Source: JAQGMV01 sp035626595 (lineage in GTDB: Bacteria > Pseudomonadota > Gammaproteobacteria > Burkholderiales > SG8-41). Taken from it: a stretch of 64,000 nucleotides of DNA. Under the pieces are notes generated by a model that saw only the letters and a program-made list of their open reading frames with translations, searched no databases and was not told the DNA's origin. Positions within the stretch are counted from its first letter, which is position 1. Every line of letters begins with the position of its first letter. A program made the position numbers and the translations under genes. Of the stretch, positions 16,298 to 23,561 are shown piece by piece. Location: assembly GCA_035626595.1 (NCBI GenBank), contig DASPNJ010000136.1, positions 1-64,000 of the forward strand, written 5' to 3'.

Positions 16298-16754
16298 CCC
16301 TTGTTTTCAACATCGAATCGATGAACGCCGCCCACACGGGGTTCGGCTCCCAGATCGTTCGCATCGGCTCGAACGCCCGCTCCGCGTCCCACTTCTGCCG
16401 CAGCACGCGATAGAGCCCGAGAAACGACGTCACGCGCTTGTTCGCGGCGCAGTGCACGAGCACGTTGCGATCGCGATGCGCGTCCATCACGGTGAAGAAG
16501 GCGTTCAGGTCATGCTGCGTCGGCGCGTCGAATTTGACCGGAATGTGCACGTACTGCATGCCGAGCGCGGCGACGGTGCCCGGCTCGTCCGCAAGCGAAT
16601 AACGCGGATCGTCATGCAGCGCGAGATTGATGACGACTTCGACGCCGTCCTCGGCGAGCGCCGCGAGCTCCTCCTCGGAGGGCTGTCCCGACGTCGCGAG
16701 GCGATCGTCGATGCGAAGGTAGTTGTAGATCTGCGCGACGGGCGCAGCGCTCAT
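16293..16754 (-). CDS. Protein-tyrosine/dual-specificity phosphatase-like protein
   Basis: A 153-residue single-domain protein. IYNYLRIDDRLATSGQPSEEELAAL is the standard opening of small bacterial dual-specificity phosphatases of the beta-lactamase-associated type; GVEVVINLALHDDPRYSL follows and the P-loop-like site is VLVHCAANKRVTSF. Here Cys and Arg are four residues apart (HC-x4-R), one fewer than the classic HC-x5-R, which occurs in a subgroup but leaves activity uncertain. It is fused by overlap (ATGA) to the HupE-like gene. A role in this metal/nitrile operon is not obvious. Confidence 0.72.
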   Translation of the reverse strand: MSAAPVAQIYNYLRIDDRLATSGQPSEEELAALAEDGVEVVINLALHDDPRYSLADEPGTVAALGMQYVHIPVKFDAPTQHDLNAFFTVMDAHRDRNVLVHCAANKRVTSFLGLYRVLRQKWDAERAFEPMRTIWEPNPVWAAFIDSMLKTRA

Positions 16755-17380
16755 ACCCAGATGGCTGACGCGAGGAAAACGACGCCTGCAAGGGAAAGCG
16801 CCGCACCGATAGGACGCGCGAGCGCGGCGCCGCGTCCTTCACGCGCCGCGTGCTGCGTCACGACGTAGGCGCCGAAAGCGATCGCGAGCTGAACCAGAGC
16901 GAAACCGACGAGATAAGCAACGAGGGGCGTCGCCTCAGCACCGACGATCGCCTCACCGTATGCGTAACCGTGGATGAGACCGCCGACGGCAAAAAGCGCG
17001 AGTGCCGCGCCGCTCCTGAGTAACCGCGCGCCGAAGGTGAAGAGCGCGCCGAGCGCCACGATCGTGAGCGCGACCCACGCATCGGCATACGGCAGCGTCG
17101 CTTCGTACAGGTGCATGCCGGTGCCGGCGAGCGTACCCGCGACGAACGCGACCGGCAGGCCGACACGCCGTCCGAAGAAATAGCCGGCGGCGCCGACCGC
17201 CAGCACGAACAGCAGATGATCGATGCCGATCACCGGATGCGCAAGGCCGGATACGAGGCCCTGGAACAGGGTGGCGGGCGTCGCATTGCCCATCGCGTGA
17301 TGCGCGTGAGCGATCGGCGGCGCGAGTAAAGTCGCGATGAGTAAAAGGGAGCGGACGGCGGTCAGGGGTCTCGTGTTCAT
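16751..17380 (-). CDS. HupE/UreJ-family metal permease
   Basis: A 209-residue inner-membrane protein. A signal peptide ends at PIAHAHHAMG, leaving a His-rich mature N terminus, and about six hydrophobic segments follow. The family signature is HPVIGIDHLLFVLAVG, with His and Asp in the first membrane helix and GGLIHGYAYGEAIVG later. HupE and UreJ proteins carry nickel or cobalt. The gene lies between two operons for cobalt-type hydratases, and there is no hydrogenase or urease in the window, so cobalt supply for those enzymes is the simplest reading. ATG at 17380 has no clear ribosome site; a TTG at 17398 is an alternative. Confidence 0.85.
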   Translation of the reverse strand: MNTRPLTAVRSLLLIATLLAPPIAHAHHAMGNATPATLFQGLVSGLAHPVIGIDHLLFVLAVGAAGYFFGRRVGLPVAFVAGTLAGTGMHLYEATLPYADAWVALTIVALGALFTFGARLLRSGAALALFAVGGLIHGYAYGEAIVGAEATPLVAYLVGFALVQLAIAFGAYVVTQHAAREGRGAALARPIGAALSLAGVVFLASAIWV

Positions 17381-17406
17381 ACGGGAAAAGAATAGCAATT
17401 TTCGAC

Positions 17407-18408
17407 TCAGTCCGCCTTGATGTTGGCCGCGCGCGCGAGCTTGGTGAAGAGCGCGATCTGCTCGACCACGAACTTGTCGAAGGCCTCAGGCGCGATCGGC
17501 ACCGGGTCGCAACCCAGCGCATTCCAGCGCTCCTTCGATTCGGGCAGGTTGAGGATGCGCGTCACTTCCCGGTTCAGCTTCGCGATGATCGGCCGCGGCG
17601 TTTTCGCCGGCGCGAGCAGTCCGAACCACGTCTGCCACTCGTAGCCGGGCACGCCCGCTTCGGCGATCGTCGGCACGTTGGGCAGCACGGCGAGCCGCTT
17701 GGCCGGCGAGACCGCAAGCGCGACGAGCCGGCCTTCCTTAATGAACGGCATCGCGTTCGACATCGGCGAAAGCATGAACTGCACGCGTCCGAGCATCGCT
17801 TCGGTGACCGCTTCGGGTATCCCTTTGTACGGCACGTGCTGCACGTTGATACCGGCGAGACTCTTGAAGAGCTCCGCCGAAAAGTGGGTCGCGCTGCCGA
17901 CGCCCGCGGACGAGAAGTTGATCTGGCCCGGCTTCGCCTTGGCCATCGAGACGAGGTCCTTCACGGTTTTCACGCCGAGGCTCGGCGCCACGATCAGCAC
18001 GGCCGGCACGCTGACGGTGGTCGTGATGCCGGCGAAGTCCTTCGCCGTGTCATAGGGAAGCTTGCTGTACATCGCCGGCGCCACCGCGTGCGAAGCCGAC
18101 ACCGAAAGCAGCGTGTAGCCGTCGGGATTCGCATGCGCGACGGTCTGCGCGGCGATGATCCCGCCGGCGCTCGGACGGTTGTCGGCGACAACCTGCTGCT
18201 TCCATGTCTCGGTCATCTTCTGGCCGATCACGCGGGCCGACACGTCGACGGTGCTGCCGGCCGAGAAACCGATGACGATACGTATGGGACGGCTGGGATA
18301 GGTCGCCGCGGGATCCTGCGGGGCGAGCGCGGCCGCGCACGGCACTGCGGCGAGACTGGCGAGCGTGACACCTGCGATGCGGCTGCGTGAGAGCGTGGTC
18401 CGGCACAT
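17407..18408 (-). CDS. Bug/TctC-family binding protein
   Basis: A 333-residue periplasmic receptor. Signal peptide with CAAALA, then YPSRPIRIVIGFSAGSTVDVSAR, VVADNRPSAGGIIAAQTVA, NPDGYTLLSVSASHAVAPA, INFSSAGVGSATHFSAE, VQHVPYKGIPEAV and LPNVPTIAEAGVPGYE. Start ATG at 18408 has GGGGAGAAG upstream. It is the first gene of the minus-strand run that includes the HupE-like permease and hydratase copy A, and it is divergent from hydratase copy B over a gap of only 29 bp, so both operons probably share a control region. Confidence 0.92.
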   Translation of the reverse strand: MCRTTLSRSRIAGVTLASLAAVPCAAALAPQDPAATYPSRPIRIVIGFSAGSTVDVSARVIGQKMTETWKQQVVADNRPSAGGIIAAQTVAHANPDGYTLLSVSASHAVAPAMYSKLPYDTAKDFAGITTTVSVPAVLIVAPSLGVKTVKDLVSMAKAKPGQINFSSAGVGSATHFSAELFKSLAGINVQHVPYKGIPEAVTEAMLGRVQFMLSPMSNAMPFIKEGRLVALAVSPAKRLAVLPNVPTIAEAGVPGYEWQTWFGLLAPAKTPRPIIAKLNREVTRILNLPESKERWNALGCDPVPIAPEAFDKFVVEQIALFTKLARAANIKAD

Positions 18409-18437
18409 GTGCTTCTCCCCTTTGTTATGATCGCCGA
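18409..18437. promoter_or_regulatory. Very short divergent intergenic region of the hydratase island
   Basis: Only 29 bp separate the start of the Bug gene (minus) from the start of the second hydratase beta-N gene (plus). TATGAT at 18426-18431 resembles a -10 element for the plus strand, but it would put transcription at or next to the ATG (leaderless). Promoters therefore probably lie within the opposing coding regions, or the plus-strand gene starts elsewhere. Confidence 0.3.
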
Positions 18438-18746
18438 ATGCGAGCCTATCACGACCTCGGCGGCACACCCGCCGGTGAAATCCCGAAGGACGATCACGAG
18501 CTCGAGCTCTGGGAAAAGCGCATCGAAGCGCTGCTCGTGCTCCTCACGCGCAAGAAAATCCTGCGCATCGACGAGAACCGCCGCGGCCTGGAATCGCTCG
18601 GGGCCGACGCGTATTTCGCCGCGTCGTACGCCGAGCGGCGGATGCTCTCGATTTCGAACAACCTGATTCTCAAGGGCGTGATCACGGTGGACGAGCTCGC
18701 CTCGAAGCTCGCCGACATCGAGACCCGCAAGGACGTGTTGCCGTGA
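18438..18746 (+). CDS. Nitrile hydratase/thiocyanate hydrolase beta N-terminal-half subunit, copy B
   Basis: A 102-residue protein equivalent to the copy A subunit at 14837-15199. It opens MRAYHDLGGTPAG, closer to the NHase beta HDLGG consensus than copy A, then LELWEKRIEALLVLLTRKKILRIDE (the helix with the conserved Trp-Glu-Lys/Arg) and LILKGVITVDELASKL. An upstream in-frame start at 18387 exists, but the family start is MRAYHDLGG. The end overlaps the next gene by 4 bases (GTGA). It assembles with the next two gene products into a three-subunit enzyme. Confidence 0.83.
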   Translation: MRAYHDLGGTPAGEIPKDDHELELWEKRIEALLVLLTRKKILRIDENRRGLESLGADAYFAASYAERRMLSISNNLILKGVITVDELASKLADIETRKDVLP

Positions 18747-19066
18747 ACGCGGCGACGGCCGAGCGCGCCGGGGCCGCGCAGGTGCCGCGCTACCGCGCCG
18801 GCCAGCGCGTGCGCGTGCGCAAAGTCGATGCACCGGGACACATCCGCACGCCGCATTACGTGCGCGGTAAAAACGGCGTCATCGAGCGCTTCGTCGGCTT
18901 CTTCAAGAATCCGGAGGAGCTCGCGTACGGCCGCTCCGGCCTGCCGCTGAAAGCGCTGTACCGCGTGCGCTTCGTGCAGGCGCATGTGTGGCCCGAGTAC
19001 GCGGGCGGCGCGCAGGACACGCTCGACATCGACCTTTACGAGCACTGGCTCGAACCCGAAGCATGA
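18743..19066 (+). CDS. Nitrile hydratase/thiocyanate hydrolase beta C-terminal-half subunit, copy B
   Basis: A 107-residue SH3-like subunit. YRAGQRVRVRKVDAPGHIRTPHYVRGK carries the conserved Arg-x-Pro-x-Tyr-x-Arg-Gly loop, with NPEELAYG, LYRVRFVQAHVWPEYAGG and the C-terminal LYEHWLEPEA. Compared with copy A it has no repeat-derived insert at the N terminus. It begins with GTG overlapping the upstream stop and ends overlapping the ATG of the alpha-like gene (ATGA), so all three subunits are translationally coupled. Confidence 0.88.
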   Translation: MNAATAERAGAAQVPRYRAGQRVRVRKVDAPGHIRTPHYVRGKNGVIERFVGFFKNPEELAYGRSGLPLKALYRVRFVQAHVWPEYAGGAQDTLDIDLYEHWLEPEA

Positions 19067-19149
19067 GCGAACACCATCACGACCACGGCGATCACGGCCA
19101 CCCGCATCGGCACCCGTTCCAGCCGGATCACGACGACACGCTGACGTAA
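19063..19149 (+). other. His-rich leader reading frame of the second alpha-like gene, ended by TAA
   Basis: ATG at 19063 overlaps the beta-C stop and begins MSEHHHDHGDHGHPHRHP, the counterpart of the His-rich leader of copy A. After 28 codons it meets TAA at 19147-19149. Directly after the TAA the same frame continues with YRKLEIAVRELLVEKG, the normal NHase alpha N terminus. One base change (TAA from a Tyr codon TAC or TAT) would restore a 217-residue protein. Confidence 0.75.
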
Positions 19150-19170
19150 TACCGCAAGCTTGAGATCGCG

Positions 19171-19716
19171 GTGCGCGAGCTCCTGGTCGAGAAAGGCGTA
19201 ATCAGCGCGGACGAGGTGCGCAAGGTCGTTGAAGACATCGAGAGCCGCACGCCGGAGGGCGGAGCACGCGTGGTCGCGCGAGCATGGAGCGACCCCAAAT
19301 TCAAGGCAGAGCTCCTGCGCGATGCGACGGCGGCATGCGAGGCGATGGGCTTCGAGATGGCGCTCTACGACGTGAAGCTCACCGTCGTGGAAAATACACC
19401 GGAGGTGCACAACATGGTCGTGTGCACGCTGTGCTCGTGCTATCCGCGCATGCTGCTCGGGCTGCCGCCCGCCTGGTACAAGAGCCGCGCGTACCGCTCG
19501 CGCGCCGTGCGCGAGCCGCGCGCCGTGCTGCGCGAGTTCGGACTCGACCTTGCGCCGGAGGTCACGGTGCGCGTTCACGATTCCACCGCCGATCTGCGCT
19601 ACCTTGTGCTGCCGATGCGCCCACCCGGCACCGAGCGCATGAGCGAAGCGGAGCTCGTGAAGCTCGTGAACCGCGACAGCATGATCGGCACGGCGATCAT
19701 CAAGGCGCCCGCGTAG
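19171..19716 (+). CDS. Cobalt-type nitrile hydratase/thiocyanate hydrolase alpha-like subunit, copy B (separated from its leader by a stop codon)
   Basis: A 181-residue catalytic part beginning at the GTG at 19171, the first in-frame start after the premature TAA. It keeps the full cobalt site VCTLCSCYPR, PPAWYKSRAYRSRAV and the C-terminal DLRYLVLPMRPPGTERMSE. It is close in sequence to copy A. Either translation restarts 21 bases after the stop, giving a protein without the His-rich leader, or the gene is a recent nonsense mutant, or the base is a sequencing error. The loss removes only residues before the conserved helix, so a restarted product could still fold. The TAG stop is part of a family A repeat. 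Confidence 0.75.
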   Translation: MRELLVEKGVISADEVRKVVEDIESRTPEGGARVVARAWSDPKFKAELLRDATAACEAMGFEMALYDVKLTVVENTPEVHNMVVCTLCSCYPRMLLGLPPAWYKSRAYRSRAVREPRAVLREFGLDLAPEVTVRVHDSTADLRYLVLPMRPPGTERMSEAELVKLVNRDSMIGTAIIKAPA

Positions 19717-19734
19717 GGTGGGTGGTAACCCACC
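19713..19734. repeat. Family A repeat at the alpha subunit/decarboxylase-like junction
   Basis: GTAGGGTGGG TGGTAA CCCACC. TAG at 19714-19716 ends the alpha-like gene and GTG at 19718-19720 starts the next gene in another frame. Confidence 0.8.
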
Positions 19735-20698
19735 GGTCAGAATCACCGCCGCGGTCGGCACCTTCGACCGCACGCAACCCCTGCTCGATGGCCGTGTAAC
19801 GGTCGAAGGCTTCGAGGTGGCATGGACATCGGGCGAGCTGGAGAGCCTCTTCAGCCGCGCCTTTGCAACCGCCGAGTTCGACGTCACCGAGCTCTCGTTC
19901 TGTAACTACCTGATCGCCGCCGCGCGCGGCGACTGCCCGTACGTAGCGCTGCCGATATTTCCGACGCGCTGCTTCAGGCATCACGCGATCTTCGTTCGCA
20001 GCGACCGCGGCATACGCACGCCGAAGGACCTCGAAGGCCGGCGTGTGGGCTTGCGCGAATACACGAATACCGTGTCGCTCGTCGCTCGCGGCGTGCTCGC
20101 CGGTTACTACGGCGTCGATCTGAAACGCATCGAATGGATTGTCGGTGACATCGATCGGCGCGAGCGGCGCCCGGACGAGATACGCGTGCCGCGCATCGAA
20201 GGCGTGTCGATCGAGAACGCGGGCGCGCGACTCCTTGACGATGCGCTCGAGGCCGGCGACCTCGATGCACTGATCGCCTACTCGCCGCCGCGCTGTCTGG
20301 CGGCGCCGACCGTCGCGCGGCTGTTCCCCCGATGGTGGGAAGACGAAGCGCGTTACTTCGAGGCCACGGGCATCTTCCCCATCATGCACGTCGTGGCGGT
20401 GCGGAGCTCGCTGCTCGCGGCCCATCCGCAGCTCGGTCCGGCGCTGTACCGCGCGTTCGATGCCGCCAAGGCGCTCGCGCTGCGCGACCTCGAGATCGAG
20501 CAGGCGCCGAAGACGATGCTGCCGTGGGCGCCGGCGCATCTGCTCGAAACCCGCGAACGGCTGGGCCCCGACTTCTGGCCCTACGGCATCGAGCGCAACC
20601 GTGCGACGCTCGAAGCGCAGATCGCGTGGGCCCACGAGCAGGGGCTTGTGCCGCGGCGCCTGGCGCTCGAGGAATTCTTCGCCGCGCCGGCACGATGA
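19718..20698 (+). CDS. 4,5-dihydroxyphthalate decarboxylase-like / NMT1-THI5-like protein
   Basis: A 326-residue protein with a periplasmic-binding-protein type fold but no signal peptide, so probably cytoplasmic. Family words: YDRTQPLLDG-like TFDRTQPLLDGRV, FDVTELSFCNYLIAAARGD, YVALPIFPTRCFRHHAIFV, GRRVGLREYTNTVSLVARG, and IFPIMHVVAVR. This family includes 4,5-dihydroxyphthalate decarboxylase and many uncharacterised relatives in aromatic-acid operons. The GTG start lies inside a family A repeat, 2 bases after the stop of the hydratase alpha gene. It overlaps the next gene by 4 bases (ATGA). Actual substrate unknown. Confidence 0.75.
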   Translation: MGGNPPVRITAAVGTFDRTQPLLDGRVTVEGFEVAWTSGELESLFSRAFATAEFDVTELSFCNYLIAAARGDCPYVALPIFPTRCFRHHAIFVRSDRGIRTPKDLEGRRVGLREYTNTVSLVARGVLAGYYGVDLKRIEWIVGDIDRRERRPDEIRVPRIEGVSIENAGARLLDDALEAGDLDALIAYSPPRCLAAPTVARLFPRWWEDEARYFEATGIFPIMHVVAVRSSLLAAHPQLGPALYRAFDAAKALALRDLEIEQAPKTMLPWAPAHLLETRERLGPDFWPYGIERNRATLEAQIAWAHEQGLVPRRLALEEFFAAPAR

Positions 20699-21519
20699 GC
20701 TCGCACCGGCGCTTCGGCGTCATCGGCTATGGTGCGATCACCGACGAGCTCGTGCGCTGTCTGGAGCTGCGCGGTGAAGCCGAATCGCTGGCTGCGGTGC
20801 TGGTGCGGCCGTCACGCGCCGAGGATGCGGCGCGCCGGGCTGCCGGACGCTTCCAGATCGTCGACCGGCTCGAGGCACTGCTCGACCTCGCGCCCGCGGC
20901 CGTCGCCGAATGCGCCGGTCAGGACGCGCTCAGGGAATACGGACCCGCGATACTGCGGCGCGGCGTCGATCTCGTGATCGCTTCCAGCGGCGCACTCGCG
21001 GATCGTGCGTTCGCATCCCTGCTGTGCGAAGTCGCGACCCACGGCGCGCGCCTGTGGATCCCGCCCGGCGCGGTCGCCGGCGTCGACGGTCTGCTCGCTG
21101 CGCGCACGGCCGGTTTGCGCGAGGTGCTCTACACCTCGGTCAAAGCGCCCTCGGCATGGTCGGACACACCCGCCGAAGCGACGCTTGCCGGCGAGGCGCG
21201 CAATCGGCGCACGGTGTTCTTCGAAGGCAGCGCGCGCGAAGCGGCGCTCGCATACCCGCGCAATGCCAACGTCGCCGCGACCGTGGCGCTCGCAAGCCTC
21301 GGTCTCGATGCGACGCGCGTGCGGCTCGTCTCGGATCCACAGGCGGCCGGTCCCATCGGCACGATCGAAGCCGCGGGCGATTTCGGCGCGTTCCGGTTCG
21401 AGACGCTCGCGTATGCCGCCGCGTCGAATCCGAAGACATCGGCACTGACGGCGCACAGCATCGCCGCGGCGCTGCTCGACGGCGTCGCGTTCGAGCCGCC
21501 GGCGCGCCTGCTCTGCTGA
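20695..21519 (+). CDS. L-aspartate dehydrogenase-like protein (NadX family)
   Basis: A 274-residue NAD(P)-dependent oxidoreductase. The Rossmann motif FGVIGYGAITDELV is at residues 7-20. Later come VAECAGQDALREYGP, LWIPPGAVAGVDGL, the substrate-side VLYTSVKAPSAWSDTPAE and the catalytic region YPRNANVAATVALASLGLD, all standard in aspartate dehydrogenases. It could release ammonia from an amino acid or work in reverse; in a hydratase operon it may handle nitrogen freed from an amide. Last gene of the plus-strand set. Confidence 0.82.
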   Translation: MSSHRRFGVIGYGAITDELVRCLELRGEAESLAAVLVRPSRAEDAARRAAGRFQIVDRLEALLDLAPAAVAECAGQDALREYGPAILRRGVDLVIASSGALADRAFASLLCEVATHGARLWIPPGAVAGVDGLLAARTAGLREVLYTSVKAPSAWSDTPAEATLAGEARNRRTVFFEGSAREAALAYPRNANVAATVALASLGLDATRVRLVSDPQAAGPIGTIEAAGDFGAFRFETLAYAAASNPKTSALTAHSIAAALLDGVAFEPPARLLC

Positions 21520-21529
21520 AGTCGCGGCT

Positions 21530-22789
21530 TCAGGCGTCGAAGAGCGGCGTGCCCGGAACCCCTGCCGGCGGCGGCGCCGGCTGAATCTCCGCGGCCTTGC
21601 TCAACGCGCCGACGCGCACGCCGAGCAGCCGGATGCGGCGCTCCAGCGGCACGCGCTTCAGGCATTCGCCGGCGGCGCGGCGGATCGCGGCAGGATCTCG
21701 TGTCGGCACTGGAATCGTGCAGTCGCGCGTGAGCGTCTTGAAATTATCGAAGCGCAGCTTCAGCCCGATGGTGCGGCCGACGTAGCCCTTGCGCTCGAGA
21801 TCGCCGGCGACGCGCACGCACAGATCGGTGAAGATGCGGGAGAGCTGCTCGCGATCGCGCACCGGATGCAGATCGTTCTCGAATGTGGTCTCGCGGCTGA
21901 TGGATTTCGGCTCGCTGTAGGTGACGACCGGCCGATCGTCGCGCCCGTTCGCCGCATCGTGCATCCATGCGCCGTAGCTCTTGCCGAACTGTTCGATCAG
22001 AAACGCGGGCTCGGCCTGCGCGAGCTCACCGATCGTGCGGATGCCGAGCGCCTCCAGCCGCGCGCTTGCTTTCGGTCCTATCCCGTTCAGCTTGCGCGCC
22101 GCCAGCGGCCACACGCGTTCCGGCACGTCCGCTTCGCGCAGCACGGTGATGCCGCCCGGTTTGTCCAGCTCGGAGGCGATCTTCGACAAGAGCTTGTTCG
22201 GCGTGATGCCGAGCGAGCACGACAGTCCCGTCGCTTCGCGCACCGCGCGCTGAATTTCCATGGCGAGTTGTCGCGCTGCGTCCCAGGCTTCGGTTGTTCG
22301 TGCTTCGACAGGCTCAGCACGAACGATGTCAGACCGGGCACGCACGGCGTCACTACCGTTGGCCCTGAGCTTGTCGAACGGCGAACAGGCCACGAGCTCC
22401 GTGAGATCGATATAGATCTCGTCGATTCCGCGGTCCTCGACCTGCGCCGCGATCTCGCGCACGGCGTCTTTGAACAGGCGCGAATAGCGGCGGTACTCGT
22501 CGAAGTCCGCCGGCAGGAGCAGTGCGTCAGGCGCGAGCCTGGCCGCTTTCATGAGCCCCATGCCGGAATGAAGCCCGAAGGTGCGCGCCTCGTAGGTCGC
22601 GGTCGTGATGACGCCGCGCCCTGCGTACTCGCGCAGCGTCGGGAAACGGTCCGCCGAAAGCTCCTCGACGATGCGCCGGCGCCCGCCGATCACGAGCGGC
22701 CTGCCGCGAAGCTCGGGGTAACGCAGGAGCTCGACCGACGCGTAGAACGCGTCCATGTCCAGATGCGCGATGAATCGCGTGGCCATCAT
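21530..22789 (-). CDS. dinB: DNA polymerase IV with a repeat-derived insertion
   Basis: A 419-residue Y-family translesion polymerase. It has the catalytic acidic sites FIAHLDMDAFYASVE and IDEIYIDLTE, TYEARTFGLHSGM, SLGITPNKLLSKIASELDKPGG, the HhH segment KLNGIGPKASARLEALGI and the little-finger region FENDL. A C-terminal PGTPLFDA may contact the beta clamp. Between YIDLTELVAC and the next helix, residues about 136-165 (SPFDKLRANGSDAV...RAEPVEAR) are translated from a family C repeat, an extra loop right after the second catalytic strand. The frame stays open through it, so the protein may remain active. Convergent with the aspartate-dehydrogenase-like gene. Confidence 0.93.
   Translation of the reverse strand: MMATRFIAHLDMDAFYASVELLRYPELRGRPLVIGGRRRIVEELSADRFPTLREYAGRGVITTATYEARTFGLHSGMGLMKAARLAPDALLLPADFDEYRRYSRLFKDAVREIAAQVEDRGIDEIYIDLTELVACSPFDKLRANGSDAVRARSDIVRAEPVEARTTEAWDAARQLAMEIQRAVREATGLSCSLGITPNKLLSKIASELDKPGGITVLREADVPERVWPLAARKLNGIGPKASARLEALGIRTIGELAQAEPAFLIEQFGKSYGAWMHDAANGRDDRPVVTYSEPKSISRETTFENDLHPVRDREQLSRIFTDLCVRVAGDLERKGYVGRTIGLKLRFDNFKTLTRDCTIPVPTRDPAAIRRAAGECLKRVPLERRIRLLGVRVGALSKAAEIQPAPPPAGVPGTPLFDA
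22296..22383. repeat. TTCGACAGGCTCAGCACGAACG-type repeat (family C) inside dinB
   Basis: GTGCTTCGACAGGCTCAGCA and the inverted GGCCCTGAGCTTGTCGAACG face each other across about 35 bp, forming an in-frame insertion in dinB. Confidence 0.85.
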
Positions 22790-22820
22790 GCGATTCTATC
22801 GGCGCCGGATGCGGCCGCTG

Positions 22821-23561
22821 CTATTTCGCGGGCTCGTCGTTCGGCGGCGGTCCGATCGCGTCCTTGTCCGGCGGCGGCTTGCCGTCGTAGACGAGATTGC
22901 GGCGGCGCTGGAGATAGGCGTCGCGCACGAACTGGTATTCGTCGAGGGCCGCGGCGTCGATGATCTTCTTCGCGTCGAGGAGCTCCGAGCGGCGCTGCAC
23001 GAGGCGCGTGCCGCGGATCTGGTTCTGCGCACGCGTCGGATCGATGGCCCTGACGGGATCCGTGTAGAGATCGACGCCCCAGCCCGCGGTATCGCGTACG
23101 GTGCTCGGACCGAACAACGGCAGCATGATGAACGGTCCCTGCCCTACACCCCAGACACCGAGCGTCTGACCGAAATCTTCGCGGTGCTTCTCGATACCCG
23201 CTTCCGAAGCGATGTCGAAAAAGCCGAGCAGGCCCAGCGTGCTGTTGATGGTGAGCCGGCCGACATCGCTGTAGGCGTCCGTGAACTTGCCCTGCAGCGT
23301 GTTGTTGAGAACGTTACGGACCTCGCTCACGTTCGAAAACATGTTGCCGACGCCGGTGCGCACGAAATTCGGCAGGACGAACCGATAGCCTTTCGCGACG
23401 GGCTCGAGCACCGTCTTGTCCACGCGCTCGTTGAATCCGTAGATCGCGCGGTTCACGCGCTCGAACGGATCGGCGGGATTCGATTTGGGGGCCGCGCAGC
23501 CAGCCAGCACGAGGACACCGACCAGCGCGATCGCCGCATGCGCGAACTGCGAGTCACGCAT
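22821..23561 (-). CDS. mlaA: MlaA (VacJ) outer-membrane lipid asymmetry lipoprotein
   Basis: A 246-residue lipoprotein with a signal peptide and lipobox LVLAGC (Cys about 22). DPFERVNRAIYGFNERVDK, RFVLPNFVRTGVGNMFSNVSEV, VGRLTINSTLGLLGFFDIA and FGQTLGVWGVGQGPFIMLPLFGPS are the defining blocks. MlaA sits in the outer membrane and passes misplaced phospholipids to MlaC for return to the inner membrane. The other mla genes are not nearby. The ATG at 23561 overlaps the end of the upstream gene by 8 bases; the longer frame lacks a signal peptide. C-terminal tail is Pro/Asp-rich. Confidence 0.93.
   Translation of the reverse strand: MRDSQFAHAAIALVGVLVLAGCAAPKSNPADPFERVNRAIYGFNERVDKTVLEPVAKGYRFVLPNFVRTGVGNMFSNVSEVRNVLNNTLQGKFTDAYSDVGRLTINSTLGLLGFFDIASEAGIEKHREDFGQTLGVWGVGQGPFIMLPLFGPSTVRDTAGWGVDLYTDPVRAIDPTRAQNQIRGTRLVQRRSELLDAKKIIDAAALDEYQFVRDAYLQRRRNLVYDGKPPPDKDAIGPPPNDEPAK

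Noticed and set aside
18387..18437. Longer start for hydratase beta-N copy B
   Set aside because: The extra residues fall inside the opposing Bug gene and the family start motif HDLGG is already near the ATG at 18438.
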